Made by a program: the position numbers and the translations under genes. The notes beneath the pieces were generated by a model. The model saw only the letters and a program-made list of their open reading frames with translations, was not told the DNA's origin and searched no databases. Source: Protea cynaroides (lineage: Eukaryota; Streptophyta; Magnoliopsida; Proteales; Proteaceae). Taken from it: 64,000 nucleotides of DNA. Below, piece after piece: positions 26,101 to 36,139 of this stretch. Each line of letters starts with the position of its first letter. Positions within the stretch are counted from its first letter, which is position 1. Where the stretch lies: the NCBI GenBank assembly GCA_028583415.1, contig CM053269.1:73259412-73323411 (forward strand). Reading direction: 5' to 3'.

Positions 26101-27128
26101 CCATCCCACACACATAAAAGTTATTCTGACAAAACCTACAAAGGTTCCAGCCTTGATCAATGAAATTCATAAACAAGATGCCAGCTCTGTTCAGTTCATA
26201 TGGCTCAAACAGTTCAACCTCAGTGGCTAAGAGTTCCCTCCGGGCAACTACTACCTAACCATTGGAAGAAGCAAAATTTTCATGATGAAACCCTCAACTT
26301 GTCAAAAATCAAACTGCTGCATCCTAGGGAACAACTTCTTGAAAGAAACTCCAATGAATCAATAAAAATACATCTCAGCGGACTTTCCAGCACCTCCCCA
26401 ACATTACCATTTTAGGGGGTAACTTATAATGTGGTACTGCCCTTGTTTCATATTGTTCTGATTCAGTTTATCATATTGTTCTGATGGAGTTTACACATTT
26501 AGTCTGATTCTTGATCATCCTTGCCTCATATCGGAATTAATTTGTAGTTAAAACCATTTTGTTTTGAATCAAAATTAATAAAAGAGAAGCAGGCCTCCAG
26601 GATTTCCCCCTTTCAAAGGAAAATGATTTCTCATGCCACTTACAAATTTTCCTTCCCTCCCCATTTTTGAACAAACATCAACCTCAAAAGCTACAAAGAC
26701 TCAAGCATCACCTTAGACATCAAAACTGTTGGTAGCTCTGAAAAAAGGATTTCCTACTTATTGGCCGCAATCATGAAACTATTAATTATATGTACAAAAA
26801 TAGATTTTCTTTATTCCAAACAATTAAAATAGTTATTGATCTTCTTTGACAGGAACAATTGATAATTTTATTGTACACAATGAGCTGTATTATCCCACTC
26901 TAAACAACAATTTAATTCTTATTACCATCATTCCAATCATTATAGTGGAAGAAAAGAGAGTAAATAACTCTTTATAACTCTAAAATCGAAGGTTCATATG
27001 GTGGTACCATAATAAAAAAATAAAAAAAATAAAAAAAATAAAAAAAAAGGAGCTGCAGTTGTATCCAATTAAAGGAACCAGACATGCACAAATGAATCGT
27101 AATACAAATCGAAGACACTGACCTGCAT
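19020..27128 (-). CDS. PEX4: Peroxin-4, peroxisomal ubiquitin-conjugating enzyme E2
   Basis: Five coding exons: 27123-27128, 22785-22904, 22577-22705, 21709-21838, 19020-19108. All introns are GT-AG, the CDS is 474 nt and the protein 157 aa, the same length as Arabidopsis PEX4 (UBC21). The first exon supplies only ATG CAG; exon 2 continues ASRARLFKEYKEVQREK. The UBC fold is complete: HPN at residues 79-81 and the active-site cysteine in GEICLDIL at Cys90, followed by NAWSPAWTLQSV. The C-terminus is RLAAMPKKG. In the known system this E2 is anchored at the peroxisome by PEX22. It ubiquitinates the import receptor PEX5 so that PEX1/PEX6 can recycle it. The introns of 4,218 and 2,600 bp are filled with repeats. 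The exon 2 frame stays open upstream to another ATG (22925) in the intron, which would give MVVFHIQASRAR; I reject that start because the MQ junction matches the family. Confidence 0.97.
19487..19636 (-). mobile_element. Au-type SINE in PEX4 intron 4
   Basis: On the minus strand the copy has the tRNA-like head ggtcgggtctcggcatagtg, a B-box-like ggttcgaatctg, ggggtaaggttgc and a tail gccttgtgcattggg. It lacks part of the central cctccccagaccctgc block, so it is internally deleted. Confidence 0.8.
20072..20130. repeat. Compound AC/AT microsatellite
   Basis: About 19 AC units are followed by about 11 AT units. They directly abut the head of a plus-strand SINE and follow a G run (20055-20066). 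Confidence 0.97.
20131..20290 (+). mobile_element. Au-type SINE in PEX4 intron 4
   Basis: The plus-strand copy has gtgacggtaaggttg, ggtggtcacagtttgaaac (decayed B box), gaaacagtttctctgc, gggggtaaggctgtgtac, cctccccagatcctgc and gagcctcgagtactggg in the family order. It lies opposite in orientation to the SINE at 19487-19636. Confidence 0.85.
20291..20703 (-). mobile_element. TRIM/SMART-like LTR retrotransposon fragment
   Basis: Read on the minus strand, an LTR-like block (20445-20702) is preceded by a polypurine tract (agcttgagggggag). It is followed by a degenerate primer-binding site (ttattagagctctaggttcc, near-relative of tggtatcagagctc). About 90 bp of non-coding interior follow, then a second polypurine tract (catgagggggag). 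A truncated SMART-type LTR (tgtagacacattgc ... ggaaccttgggtgc) ends the fragment at the SINE at 20290. No coding capacity. The sequence upstream on the minus strand (20704-21300) may be further interior of the same element. Confidence 0.55.
23692..24195 (+). mobile_element. SMART/TRIM retrotransposon array with three LTRs and two interiors
   Basis: LTRs of 103-105 bp lie at 23692-23795, 23877-23979 and 24091-24195. The first two end in taaca; the third ends in taata. Between them are interiors of 81 and 111 bp. Each interior starts with a tggtatca-type primer-binding site (complementary to initiator tRNA-Met; tggtatcagagc is intact in the second) and ends with a purine tract (gtgagggggag or gtaagggaaag). 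There is no coding sequence. The flanking 5-mers are gagtg and gagta, a near-match target duplication. The structure LTR-interior-LTR-interior-LTR is a tandem form. Confidence 0.85.
24218..24340. repeat. 41-bp minisatellite, block 1
   Basis: About three copies of a 41-bp unit with core cagtatcggtcatagtat followed by ttaagcatcgagtgtat. It belongs to unit A of the intron duplication. Confidence 0.85.
24839..24999. repeat. 41-bp minisatellite, block 2
   Basis: About four copies of the same 41-bp unit, beginning at 24839, 24880, 24921 and 24962, in unit B of the intron duplication. The two blocks differ in copy number. Confidence 0.9.
25205..25371 (-). mobile_element. Au-type SINE in PEX4 intron 1, well preserved
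   Basis: The most complete copy in the window. Minus strand: gagggcgagtcttggtgtaa (A-box region), gtggtcacgggttcgaaac (intact B box), cagcctctcctcgttgcggg, gataaggttgcgtacattc, cctccccagaccctgc and gagcctcgtgcactagg. The tRNA-like head carries Pol III promoter boxes, as expected of the family. Confidence 0.9.
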
Positions 27129-27397
27129 CTTGATCACTTGTTAATAATCCGTGTATTGCAGAACCAAATTTCAAAGATTGGCTTCCGACACTGCAAACCG
27201 GAAACGAAGGCCCAGAGTCCAGACTCCAAACAGACAGATGTCGGAGGATGGAAAAACGAATCCTTGTCTTTTAACAAAATGCTTTCCAGCTAAAACCCCA
27301 CATGAAATGGTTCTTTTACCAGTTTCAACATTCTACCGTACTTACCAAAAAAAAAATAAAAAAATAAAAAAAAAAAATCTCCCGCTCCAACCTCCAA

Positions 27398-27467
27398 GCC
27401 TAACATCTGACGGGCTGAAATACACCGGTACACAAATCGATGTATTCCAGCCCGTCAGATGTTAGGC
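27398..27467. repeat. Near-perfect 26-bp inverted repeat upstream of PEX4
   Basis: The left arm 27398-27423 (gcctaacatctgacgggctg...) and right arm 27442-27467 pair at 25 of 26 bases around an 18-base loop. The core ctgacgggctg recurs once more just outside (27467-27477). The hairpin lies about 270 bp upstream of the PEX4 start codon. It could be a promoter element, a MITE remnant or a small hairpin RNA source; the sequence alone does not decide. Confidence 0.85.
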
Positions 27468-28955
27468 TGACGGGCTGACGCACTGGCGCGGGAGGGGATT
27501 TCAGTCCGGTTTCAGGGTGGATGTTATCAGTGAGGGTCACAATTTATTATTATAATTTACTTTTTAATTTTCTTATTGATATTATATCTCTACTTTGGTG
27601 GGCTAAAAATAGATTAAAAGTACGACCATATACATACATGATCATACAATTTACATGATTATCTATTTTAAGTTTCATTTTGCAAATCCATCCGCCAATC
27701 TTTGTGTTGATGAAATTATTTAATTTGAATATTGCAAAAATACCCAAAATGGTATCTTTTCCTCGCCCACCAGTGTAATTTTACCTTACTTCTTCCTCTA
27801 GTAATTCAAAATTCTTAAATTACCCTATGTAGTCCAAACTCCTTTTCTTCCTCTTCCTGATGTCCCCTATGTATTGATTGATGTACATGGGATTGGATTG
27901 AATGAGTGAAATTTGATTCTAATTAATTCAGATCATTGATATCCAATGATTAAAATTACCAATCCAAGCAATTTCTTTCATTTTAATACTCTTTTTTTTA
28001 GGAATACTTTCTAATGCATTATTATTTACTATGTTCCAATGCCAAAAACCATATGAACCTGCTATACATATTTCAACTCCTCGAATGGTTTATTTTATTT
28101 TATTTATAAGGGGTTCAAAAGAGGTAATGTTGTCATTGATTCACATCAATTGTAATGTATTTTTGACAAAGCATGCATTAGACTTTCAAGTCTTGAGTCT
28201 GGATCCTCTTCTCACTTGGTAACCACCTCACCTTCTTGGACCTGTCCATGGAATGTGGGTCTCACAGTTTTATGTGGATCCCACACCCCCATAGGATGTG
28301 CGTCTCACGGTTCAGGGGTGAGTCCCACACCCATGAACGGTTCACAAGGGTGTGAGACAGGTGGGGAGAGATCTGCAATCCTCAAGTTTCACCTTAATAT
28401 TTTTCAGAATTTAAGCTGTCCATTGAGGTAGGACCCTCCAAACTTTATTTTGAAATATAGGAAAACATTTATCAGGTGTGAAACCATGACATGAGAACAG
28501 AAGATGAACACATTACAGAACCAATCAAAACTACCACATGGCAGATATAATGCCCCATTGAAAAAGGCCAATTTAATCCTGGAGATTCAGCTCTTCCTGT
28601 ATGAAATAACAAAAATAAACATAGCCATCACAAATAAGAATTTCTTTATCAACTGATTTCTGATTGAAACGAAATGAGAGTTTCTATTTACAGTTCCCAA
28701 CATCCATTCGCTTTCTCAAGGAACCTGAGGCAATAGAAAATAGAAATAATGGTTCAGAATGCATTCCATAATTAGCAAACCAATGAATTCACAATAAGTT
28801 AGTGTGAAGCTACAAGACATTTACATCAACAGAAAGGACCAAAAAATTGTAAGCTTTCAGAAACCTGACTATTACATTAATTTTAAGGCCGCCGGCAGGT
28901 GAAGGGAACATCAAAAGGTAAAATGTAAAGCTAATGGCATTAAATAAGACCAACA
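27468..28955. other. PEX4-CSN5 intergenic region
   Basis: CSN5 ends at 28956 and PEX4 starts at 27128, both on the minus strand, so this interval contains the CSN5 3' UTR and PEX4 upstream DNA. At 28235-28365 there are several overlapping cccacacccc/gtgtgag direct and inverted repeats, possibly a degraded foldback element. No other gene was seen. Confidence 0.55.
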
Positions 28956-31900
28956 TCAGGTTTCAACCATGGGTTCAGGGCCAGATGATTCTGTCTCCGT
29001 TGCTCGAGATCTGTTGGAGGGACGCATGGAGTTGAAAAGGGTGTCCTTGATAACCTGGGGAAAAGAGATGGAAGAAATCATGGTCCCACGTAAGAGTCGG
29101 ATAGCAGCTTCCACAAAGAAAGCATCAGTAGAATACAGGATAGAGAGTTGTCAAGTCACCTGTGACATGAGACCATGCACCTGCTCGACAGTTATCTTTG
29201 AGCTATCACGAGTAATCTTAGCTAGTTGGGATTCTTCCTGCACACCATAGAAGAGAACAACAAATAAAAGACCACTAGAAATGGTAAAGAGTTTCAAAAA
29301 CAAAAAAAAACAAAAAAAAGAAGAAAGAAATCCATAAGATTAGAACTCAGAAATGAGTGAAGAACAAATTGCAATTATTGGGTTGGCCTAAGATCACAGT
29401 AGCTTGACAGAGTTAACACATTACAACAAGGGATGAGGGATCACCTGTGTTGGAATTATGTTTCCATGAAACCCAAATTTCATTATTTGAATAATATTTT
29501 GGTTATTTTTATGAGTGATAAAACTAATAACGGGCTTTGATTGTCCTTAGGTTTTCCACCTAAAATGTTCTCAACTAGGGATAGGGCTGGACACCCTATT
29601 TAAATGGTTGTCACATCATGTGCTTCTACATCTAGGAATAGCAATTCCAGGCCAAGATGTGAGAACACATAAGTGTGTGAACTGAACTGAATCACGTGAG
29701 AATCTGGCATGTGTTATTACTAGTGGTGAAGGAACGCGATTATCTCATGTAGAATTCAGTTGACCCATGAACCTGAGAGGTCCTTACCATTGCAGCAACG
29801 CATCATTGGTTTTAACACACCAATGGTTGATTTCCCTCGAACTATATATCAGGGTACTAGATTCGTGCTGACGTATCATGAGCGGAAGAGATGCACAATA
29901 CGGAATCCACTGCCTTTTTGGGGAATGTCAAGGAGAGAGTGTGTGCACGGTCAGGCATAAATCTGGATCCAATACAGTGTTTTTTGTGAAGTGCTCACAA
30001 ACTTATTTTACATTATATTATTTATTAATATCATTGTCTGAAAATTGTTTTCAAAAATGGTTTTAGGTCCAATCACAATCACAAAATCTCTATATCGACA
30101 TGTATAGTGAACTGAAATTTTGGCAGTAATTAAATTATATGCCCTATAGTTCACTATTTGATATTGTTTATGGGAGGGGTTAATTACCAATTAATAAGAT
30201 TAATTGAGAGTATCTACATTCTTGGGAAGTAAATGAAATTAAAATATTTGATAAGATGTTATCTAAATATCTTTAATTGGATTAAAGATATTGCTAGATA
30301 ATATTAGGTAATATATCCCTTTTTTATTCTACCTCTTCCTTTCCTTTAATAGAAACATAGAAATAAGAAACTAAATCAAGGGATGACACTTGGATGTATG
30401 GATTGGGAATCCCAATTGCACACAATAAGGAAACCTATTTTGATGGATTTTATAAATGTAACTAAAAGAAAAAAAAAAGATGGAAAGAATCAATGTGTTG
30501 TATTTCTATCCTCTTAGCAATCACTAATTATAGACAAAATAAACAGAGTAAAGTGATAGGTCTAGGACTCCACAAGATAAGAAGTCCTAATTACAAAGTA
30601 AATAGCAGTTCCACATGTCAACATGAGAAAGACTCATGACTAAAAGGATAAAGAGAAGCAGTCATATTCTAATTAAGGAAAAGATAACTTCACAAGGGAG
30701 GGTGAGTTCCAATTACATTAGGATAGTAAAGAGGATAGAGCTAAAAAACTAATTCTTTGCTCCCACCTATGCAATGAGTAAATATCTACCGGTTTGACCA
30801 AGTCAAACCAACAACCACTTATTTTCTGATGCATCTAGAATGGGCATACGAATGGGGCCATATTCTTCTATTTTTGTCATTGGTTAACAATAAAAGAGAT
30901 AGGGAGAAAAGATCTCTATGTTTTTTGGAAGTCTCCTCTCTCTCTTCGCCAAAGTTTCTCTCATTCTCTCTATACTTTGTGTGAGTGTCTTAAGGTTTTG
31001 GGAAACCTAATAAGAGAGAAAAATCTAATGTGTTCTTCCTTGAGGTGTTTCTGATTCATTCAAGCGTTGAAGGGATCAATTAATCTTCACATTGTGGGGT
31101 AAGGCTGCGTACATTCTGCCTCTCCCCAAACCTTAGAGTAGCGAGAGCAAGTGCACTAGGACGCCCTACTATCAAGAGGAACTACATTTGCAGTTCTAAG
31201 GTAACCCGCTTTGATTCTATGTTTCTATACGGTGGTTTCGGATGAAAGAGTTACTCGATCTGTACTTTTCCGTTGTGTATCTAGGTCACCACCCTCTCAA
31301 CCTATTCATCCATCAAAAGAGGAAGAAAATGCGGAGGGAGGTTTACTCCAAGGAGCATACATGGAATTGGATTAGGATTGTCGAGGAAAGATGTGAGCAC
31401 ACATACAATGTGTGTACTGTATAAGACACACGGGGATGTCAAATCAGTTCAAATGGATAGATGATGATGTGGATGTAGACATGTCCACCAATTCAGACCC
31501 CAACTAAATTGCCATGTGTCAATTATTAGGGGCATAAATGAAAAGGATTATGTGTACGAGCATAGAACCCAGCAGCCAATTGAAAATGCATCAGGTTTTA
31601 TCCTTTCATCTCCAGAAATTCCTTCAAAGTCAAACTGCAGTTCATTAAATGATATCAAATTCCACAAAAATATGTTGAATAGGTTGATATGAGCTACCAA
31701 AAATATGTCCTCTCCCTCCCAGTAGTCCAGCAATGAGCAAACGGAGCATATTCCAATGCTTGGAGCCACTCAGCATAGCATAGAATAAATGGGAGTATGG
31801 GACCATCCAGGACTGGTTTGGATTCGTCTGGCCAATCAATGAACCATTTTTTACCCAAAAATAGTATTTGTTTATGGGTAGTTCTGGGGACCCAATCTGA

Positions 31901-34900
31901 ATCAGTTTTGATGACTTGCGGTTCCTTATCTTTCCAGATTCCTGAAAACCAGGAATCGGTTCACAAAGTCCATAAGTGGGGATCTTCATAGAATTAGTTT
32001 GCTATTATTTATATCTTATCTAATTCCTTGTAAAGGCTGGAAGCTTCTGTATATTAATTCCAGACCTGTTAGATGTCTTTAGGAAGAGTCTTAATTAGGT
32101 AATGACTCTTCCAAGAGCTTATGGTTGGGAGAGAGTTTCCCTTTTCAGTTTTTATTATTTCTTTTTATATTCTACTAAGGAATGTTTCTTATTGGCTGCT
32201 AGAATAAACTAAGGCCAGTAAGTTACATCTTTAGTTTCATGACCCCCCTCCCCCTCTGATGCAGAATCGAGGACAAGGAAGAAGAAGGGGAAGGAGAAGG
32301 CAAATTAATAATTAGCCTCGAAATTAGTCAAAATTAGCTTGCTGTTTTCTTTTGTTTTGATCAGTTTAGTTCAGCTTGGTTTTGGTTCAATTCAAGTTGT
32401 GGTTTGTTTCAAGTTGTTTAGTTTCTACTTGGGTCCACATCAGATCAGGTTAGATCTAACGTGTTTTGTTGAGTCCACATCGATGGGATAGTCTCTACCT
32501 TATGACTTTCTTAATTGCTTAATGACTCTTGCATTAATTTTAATAAAATCAGATCTGGGCACCCATTAGCCCACGATTTTGACAAAAAGGAAAGTGTAAC
32601 AAAATAGAAAAATAAGAGAATATGAAGAGAATCAATGTGTATTGCTCCTCTCTTTGTAGCTTGTATTTATAGAATGAAAAATAAATATTATATAGGATCT
32701 AAAACTCTACACGTCAGAGTCCTAGTCACAAACTAAAGACAAGTAAACTCAAAATAGGAAAAGGAAAGTAATAAAGCAAACTAATAAACTAATTAGGAGT
32801 CCATATACTAATAGGAGCCCAAGTCCTAAAAACTAGCACTAACTACTTTGACTAAATGAAAGCAGTGTACGGTTACAATTTTATTATGCTAACACCCCCT
32901 CAAGCTGGAGCATGGGGAAGTGAGAGCTTCACCTTGAAACAATGTAGCAGCAGAAACAGTAGTTGTAGTAGTAGGAGCAGTAGTAGTGGCTGCAACAGCA
33001 GTAGTAGCAGCACAGTATAGGTCACTGTAAATCAAGTAGTAGTAACAGCATAATATAGGTCACTGTGAACCAAGTAAGTTTAGTAGCACAATATAGATTA
33101 CTGTGAACCAAGTAATAGTAGCAAGCTAGCAGCACAGCATAGGTCACTGTGAACAAGTAGTAATAGCAGCAGCAATAGTAGTGGCTACACACCTAACGGA
33201 GAACCCTAAACGACTCTAAAAATGACAACCCAGGGGATTGCTCTGATACCATGAAACAAAATAGAAAAGGAAAAAATACAATTTCCTCCCCTATAATATG
33301 CCTAAAGGACAAATGCTACCAAAAGTTCATGGAAAAGACAACCGTCCCCATTTTTTAACAGTGTTAAAGTGAATTTTTCTATGGAAATTTCTACCCCTGA
33401 ACCTGAACAGAGTTCAAATTTTCAATCTTATGCCATTTTTAAAAGAATGAAACTATCTTCATTCTTTGAATTCATACAACTATCATATACTGAAAAACAA
33501 AAAACGGTAATATTATTTTCACAACCACACTCAAATGAGAAGCATTTATGGTTAGTATACGCTGCAGCATGGCTAATAGCACCAGCACTCATATTGGTCT
33601 CCGACTGGATCCACCACCGGCGACTAAACCAACCACCAGGTCCAAAGCCATGGCCCATCATCAGCAACCTTAATCTCATCAGCGAACTCCCTCATGGTCT
33701 CATCAGCGAACTCCCTCATGGAATCATTATGCGAGCACTTAATCAGTGTCGGTCTCAACAGAGGAAGCTATGAGAACTTTGAAGCGATGTACTCACCTCG
33801 TGGACGCACTGGTCTGGACACACCAACCTCGTCGGCTCGGAACTCTTTTGAGCCTCATCCAATGGTGGCCGAAGCTTGGGAAGCTGTTAAACGGACTATG
33901 GTGTTCTTCAAGGATCAACCTATAGGAACGATCGCTGCTCTTGATAACTCAGAGGAAGCTCTGAACTATGATCGGGTCGGTCTTAATCCAAAATGCTTTG
34001 GTTTGCTTTTCTGTTTCTGCTCTTTTTAAATACTGTAAAATTTATATGCAGGTGTTCGTGAGAGACTTCGTGGCCAAGCGCTCTGGCTTTTCTAATGAAT
34101 GGAGAGCCTAATATAGTTAAGAATTTTTTGTTGAGGATTTTGTGGCTTCAAGGCTCTGATAAAATTTCATTTGTTTATTCGGATTATCTCCTCTGTTTTT
34201 TGAAGTTTCATCTATTTTTGAAATTTATTGCCATCGTAATCGGCTGTAACCCGTGATTTCATTCTCCATTAATGGACCTTTTGATGCTTTAATAAACCTT
34301 CAACCATTAACATTTTCGTGACGAGTGAATTGAGCCTTTCATCTCCTCAACCAGCTCAATTAGGGCAATATCTACCCGTGAAAGACTAAGCATAGGACTA
34401 GGCAAAACCACCTTTTTAAGGCTACCTGTTGCTAATGGGGAGAGATCTTTCATTCTGCGGCTTAATGAAGCAAATGAGGCGACCAGCGGGAGGTGAGGAG
34501 GCCGCTCATCCGCCGATTCCAGGTGGTCGAGCTGATCTACGAGCACCCTCCTTCCTTGCCGCCGCTACTAGGAGAGTAAGCTAATCTACGACCATCCTTG
34601 CTTGCATTTATCAAAGGGTAGCCCCTCCGTTTTCAAGTTTCATCTAACTACTATACCAGACGCCGTGGTGAATCAATCAAGTTGCAAAAACTAGCTAACA
34701 TGTGATATCGTCCCCTACCAGATGCCATGGTGAGAATAACTCCCCTTTCCTCACATGTGATATCGTCCCTATACATTGTATTGAGTGTTTCGTACGTATA
34801 TATGAATCATATCTGAATGTTACAACAGATTTCACCACAGTGGTTTACGGAGATAAACCAGCTAACTAAATGTGAGGAAAGCCCGCAACAGTCCTTGTTT

Positions 34901-36085
34901 ATCGTCAGGTGGATTCATACATCGTGTGAAACTTATCAAACCACAAGAAAGCTCGTATAGAAATGGTGGATAACATAGCATTAAGAGGTGATGATTTGGA
35001 AGCCAGACACCAAAAGAAAATAAACCGAAGGACCAAATTCAGAGAGCTTCAAGGGTTTTGGTTTCGAATGAGCATTTCAATTATTGAAGCCCTGTTTCAA
35101 CAAGGGTAAAACAAAACTTCACATTATAAAAGGTTGCTTTGATCACTAAAAAAATATGGGTCTCTCACTGTCAGTTTTAATGGAAAATATTGCGTGGGTT
35201 TAGTTGTCTTTTAATAGTGTTTGTAGGAGAGGTATTTGTCTTTTCAAGAAACTTTTGGGGGCATTTGTCCTTTAGGCATAGTACAGGGGAGGTAATTGTA
35301 TTTATCCAAATAGAAAAATAAGAGAAGATGAAGAGAATCAATGTGTATTGTTCCTCTCTTTGTAATTTGTATTTATAGAAAATAGAAAAAAACTATAAAA
35401 TAAGAGCTAGGTTTCTACAAGTCTCAGTTCTAGTCACAAACTAAAAACAAGTAAACTCATAATAGGAAAAGGAAACTAACAAGCCTAATTGGTAAAGCAA
35501 ACTAATAAACTAATTAGGAGTCCATATACTAATAGGAGTCTAAGTCCTAGAAACTAGCACCAACTACCTTGACTAAATCCAAGCAGTGTATGATTACAAT
35601 TTTATTATGCCAACAAAAAAAAAACAAGCTGCTGCTGCAAGCGTTCTCCTTCAGGATTTGCCTTGTGTATGATCAAGGAAATAGGTATTGGTGTTGGATC
35701 CAATAAGACAATTTGCAGTGGCTCTCCCAGGTGGATCATTCATTATTATCCTTTTACTTCTGCAGAGTGTTGTTCAATCTCCACTATCACAGGTCAGGTA
35801 TTGTTCTGGTTTTGTTCTGAGATTTCTCATAAAACTTGGTCCCCAAGTTCTGCAAGTTCAAGTCATATCAGTCATTGGATTACTCCCCCACTTGAATCGA
35901 TTTTTCCACTCACTTGAACGGAAACTCGATTCCAGTATCGGGTCCTTCTAACCTGCTGATCAAGGAATTTCTCTATTCTCCGATATTCTGTCCTGTGGTG
36001 ACAGATTTATATTGTGGCATCAGATCAGGAATTCTGGAACTAACCTCTGAATGAGGTCCTGCTCCTTGGGGCTGTTTGATCATTC

Positions 36086-36139
<54 letters not shown>

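Larger units (their letters stand above)
33259..35317. mobile_element. Pack-MULE carrying captured gene fragments
   Basis: The element proper is 33269-35307 (2,039 bp). Its terminal inverted repeats are about 72 bp (33269-33341 and 35236-35307), starting ggaaaaaatacaatttcc and ggataaatacaattacc and sharing atgcctaaaggacaaatg. The 10-mer aaatagaaaa occurs at 33259-33268 and 35308-35317 as target duplication. The intact sister LTR at 32595 shows the uninterrupted site (caaaatagaaaaataagag), which proves the boundaries. Inside are parts of a cytochrome P450 and an alkaline/neutral invertase gene and no transposase: the definition of a Pack-MULE. Confidence 0.9.
32595..35615 (-). mobile_element. 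TRIM retrotransposon with a MULE inserted in one LTR
   Basis: The left LTR is 32595-32894 (300 bp, tgtaacaaaatag ... ttatgctaaca). The right LTR is 33252-35615, about 315 bp once the inserted MULE is removed. The 357-bp interior (32895-33251) starts on the minus strand with a perfect tggtatcagagc primer-binding site next to the right LTR. It ends with the polypurine tract agcttgaggggg before the left LTR. The interior is built of agtagtagcagcag-type simple sequence and has no coding capacity, which defines a TRIM. No 5-bp target duplication was found. The LTRs are similar in layout to the LTR block at 20445-20702. Confidence 0.85.

Noticed and set aside
31645..31989. 114-codon minus-strand open frame in CSN5 intron 4
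   Set aside because: No domain recognised, overlapped by open frames on the other strand, and located among intronic repeats.
35663..35951. Two overlapping plus-strand frames of 84 and 87 codons, one hydrophobic
   Set aside because: They follow the TRIM in the intron and match no family. The hydrophobic run alone is not evidence of a gene.
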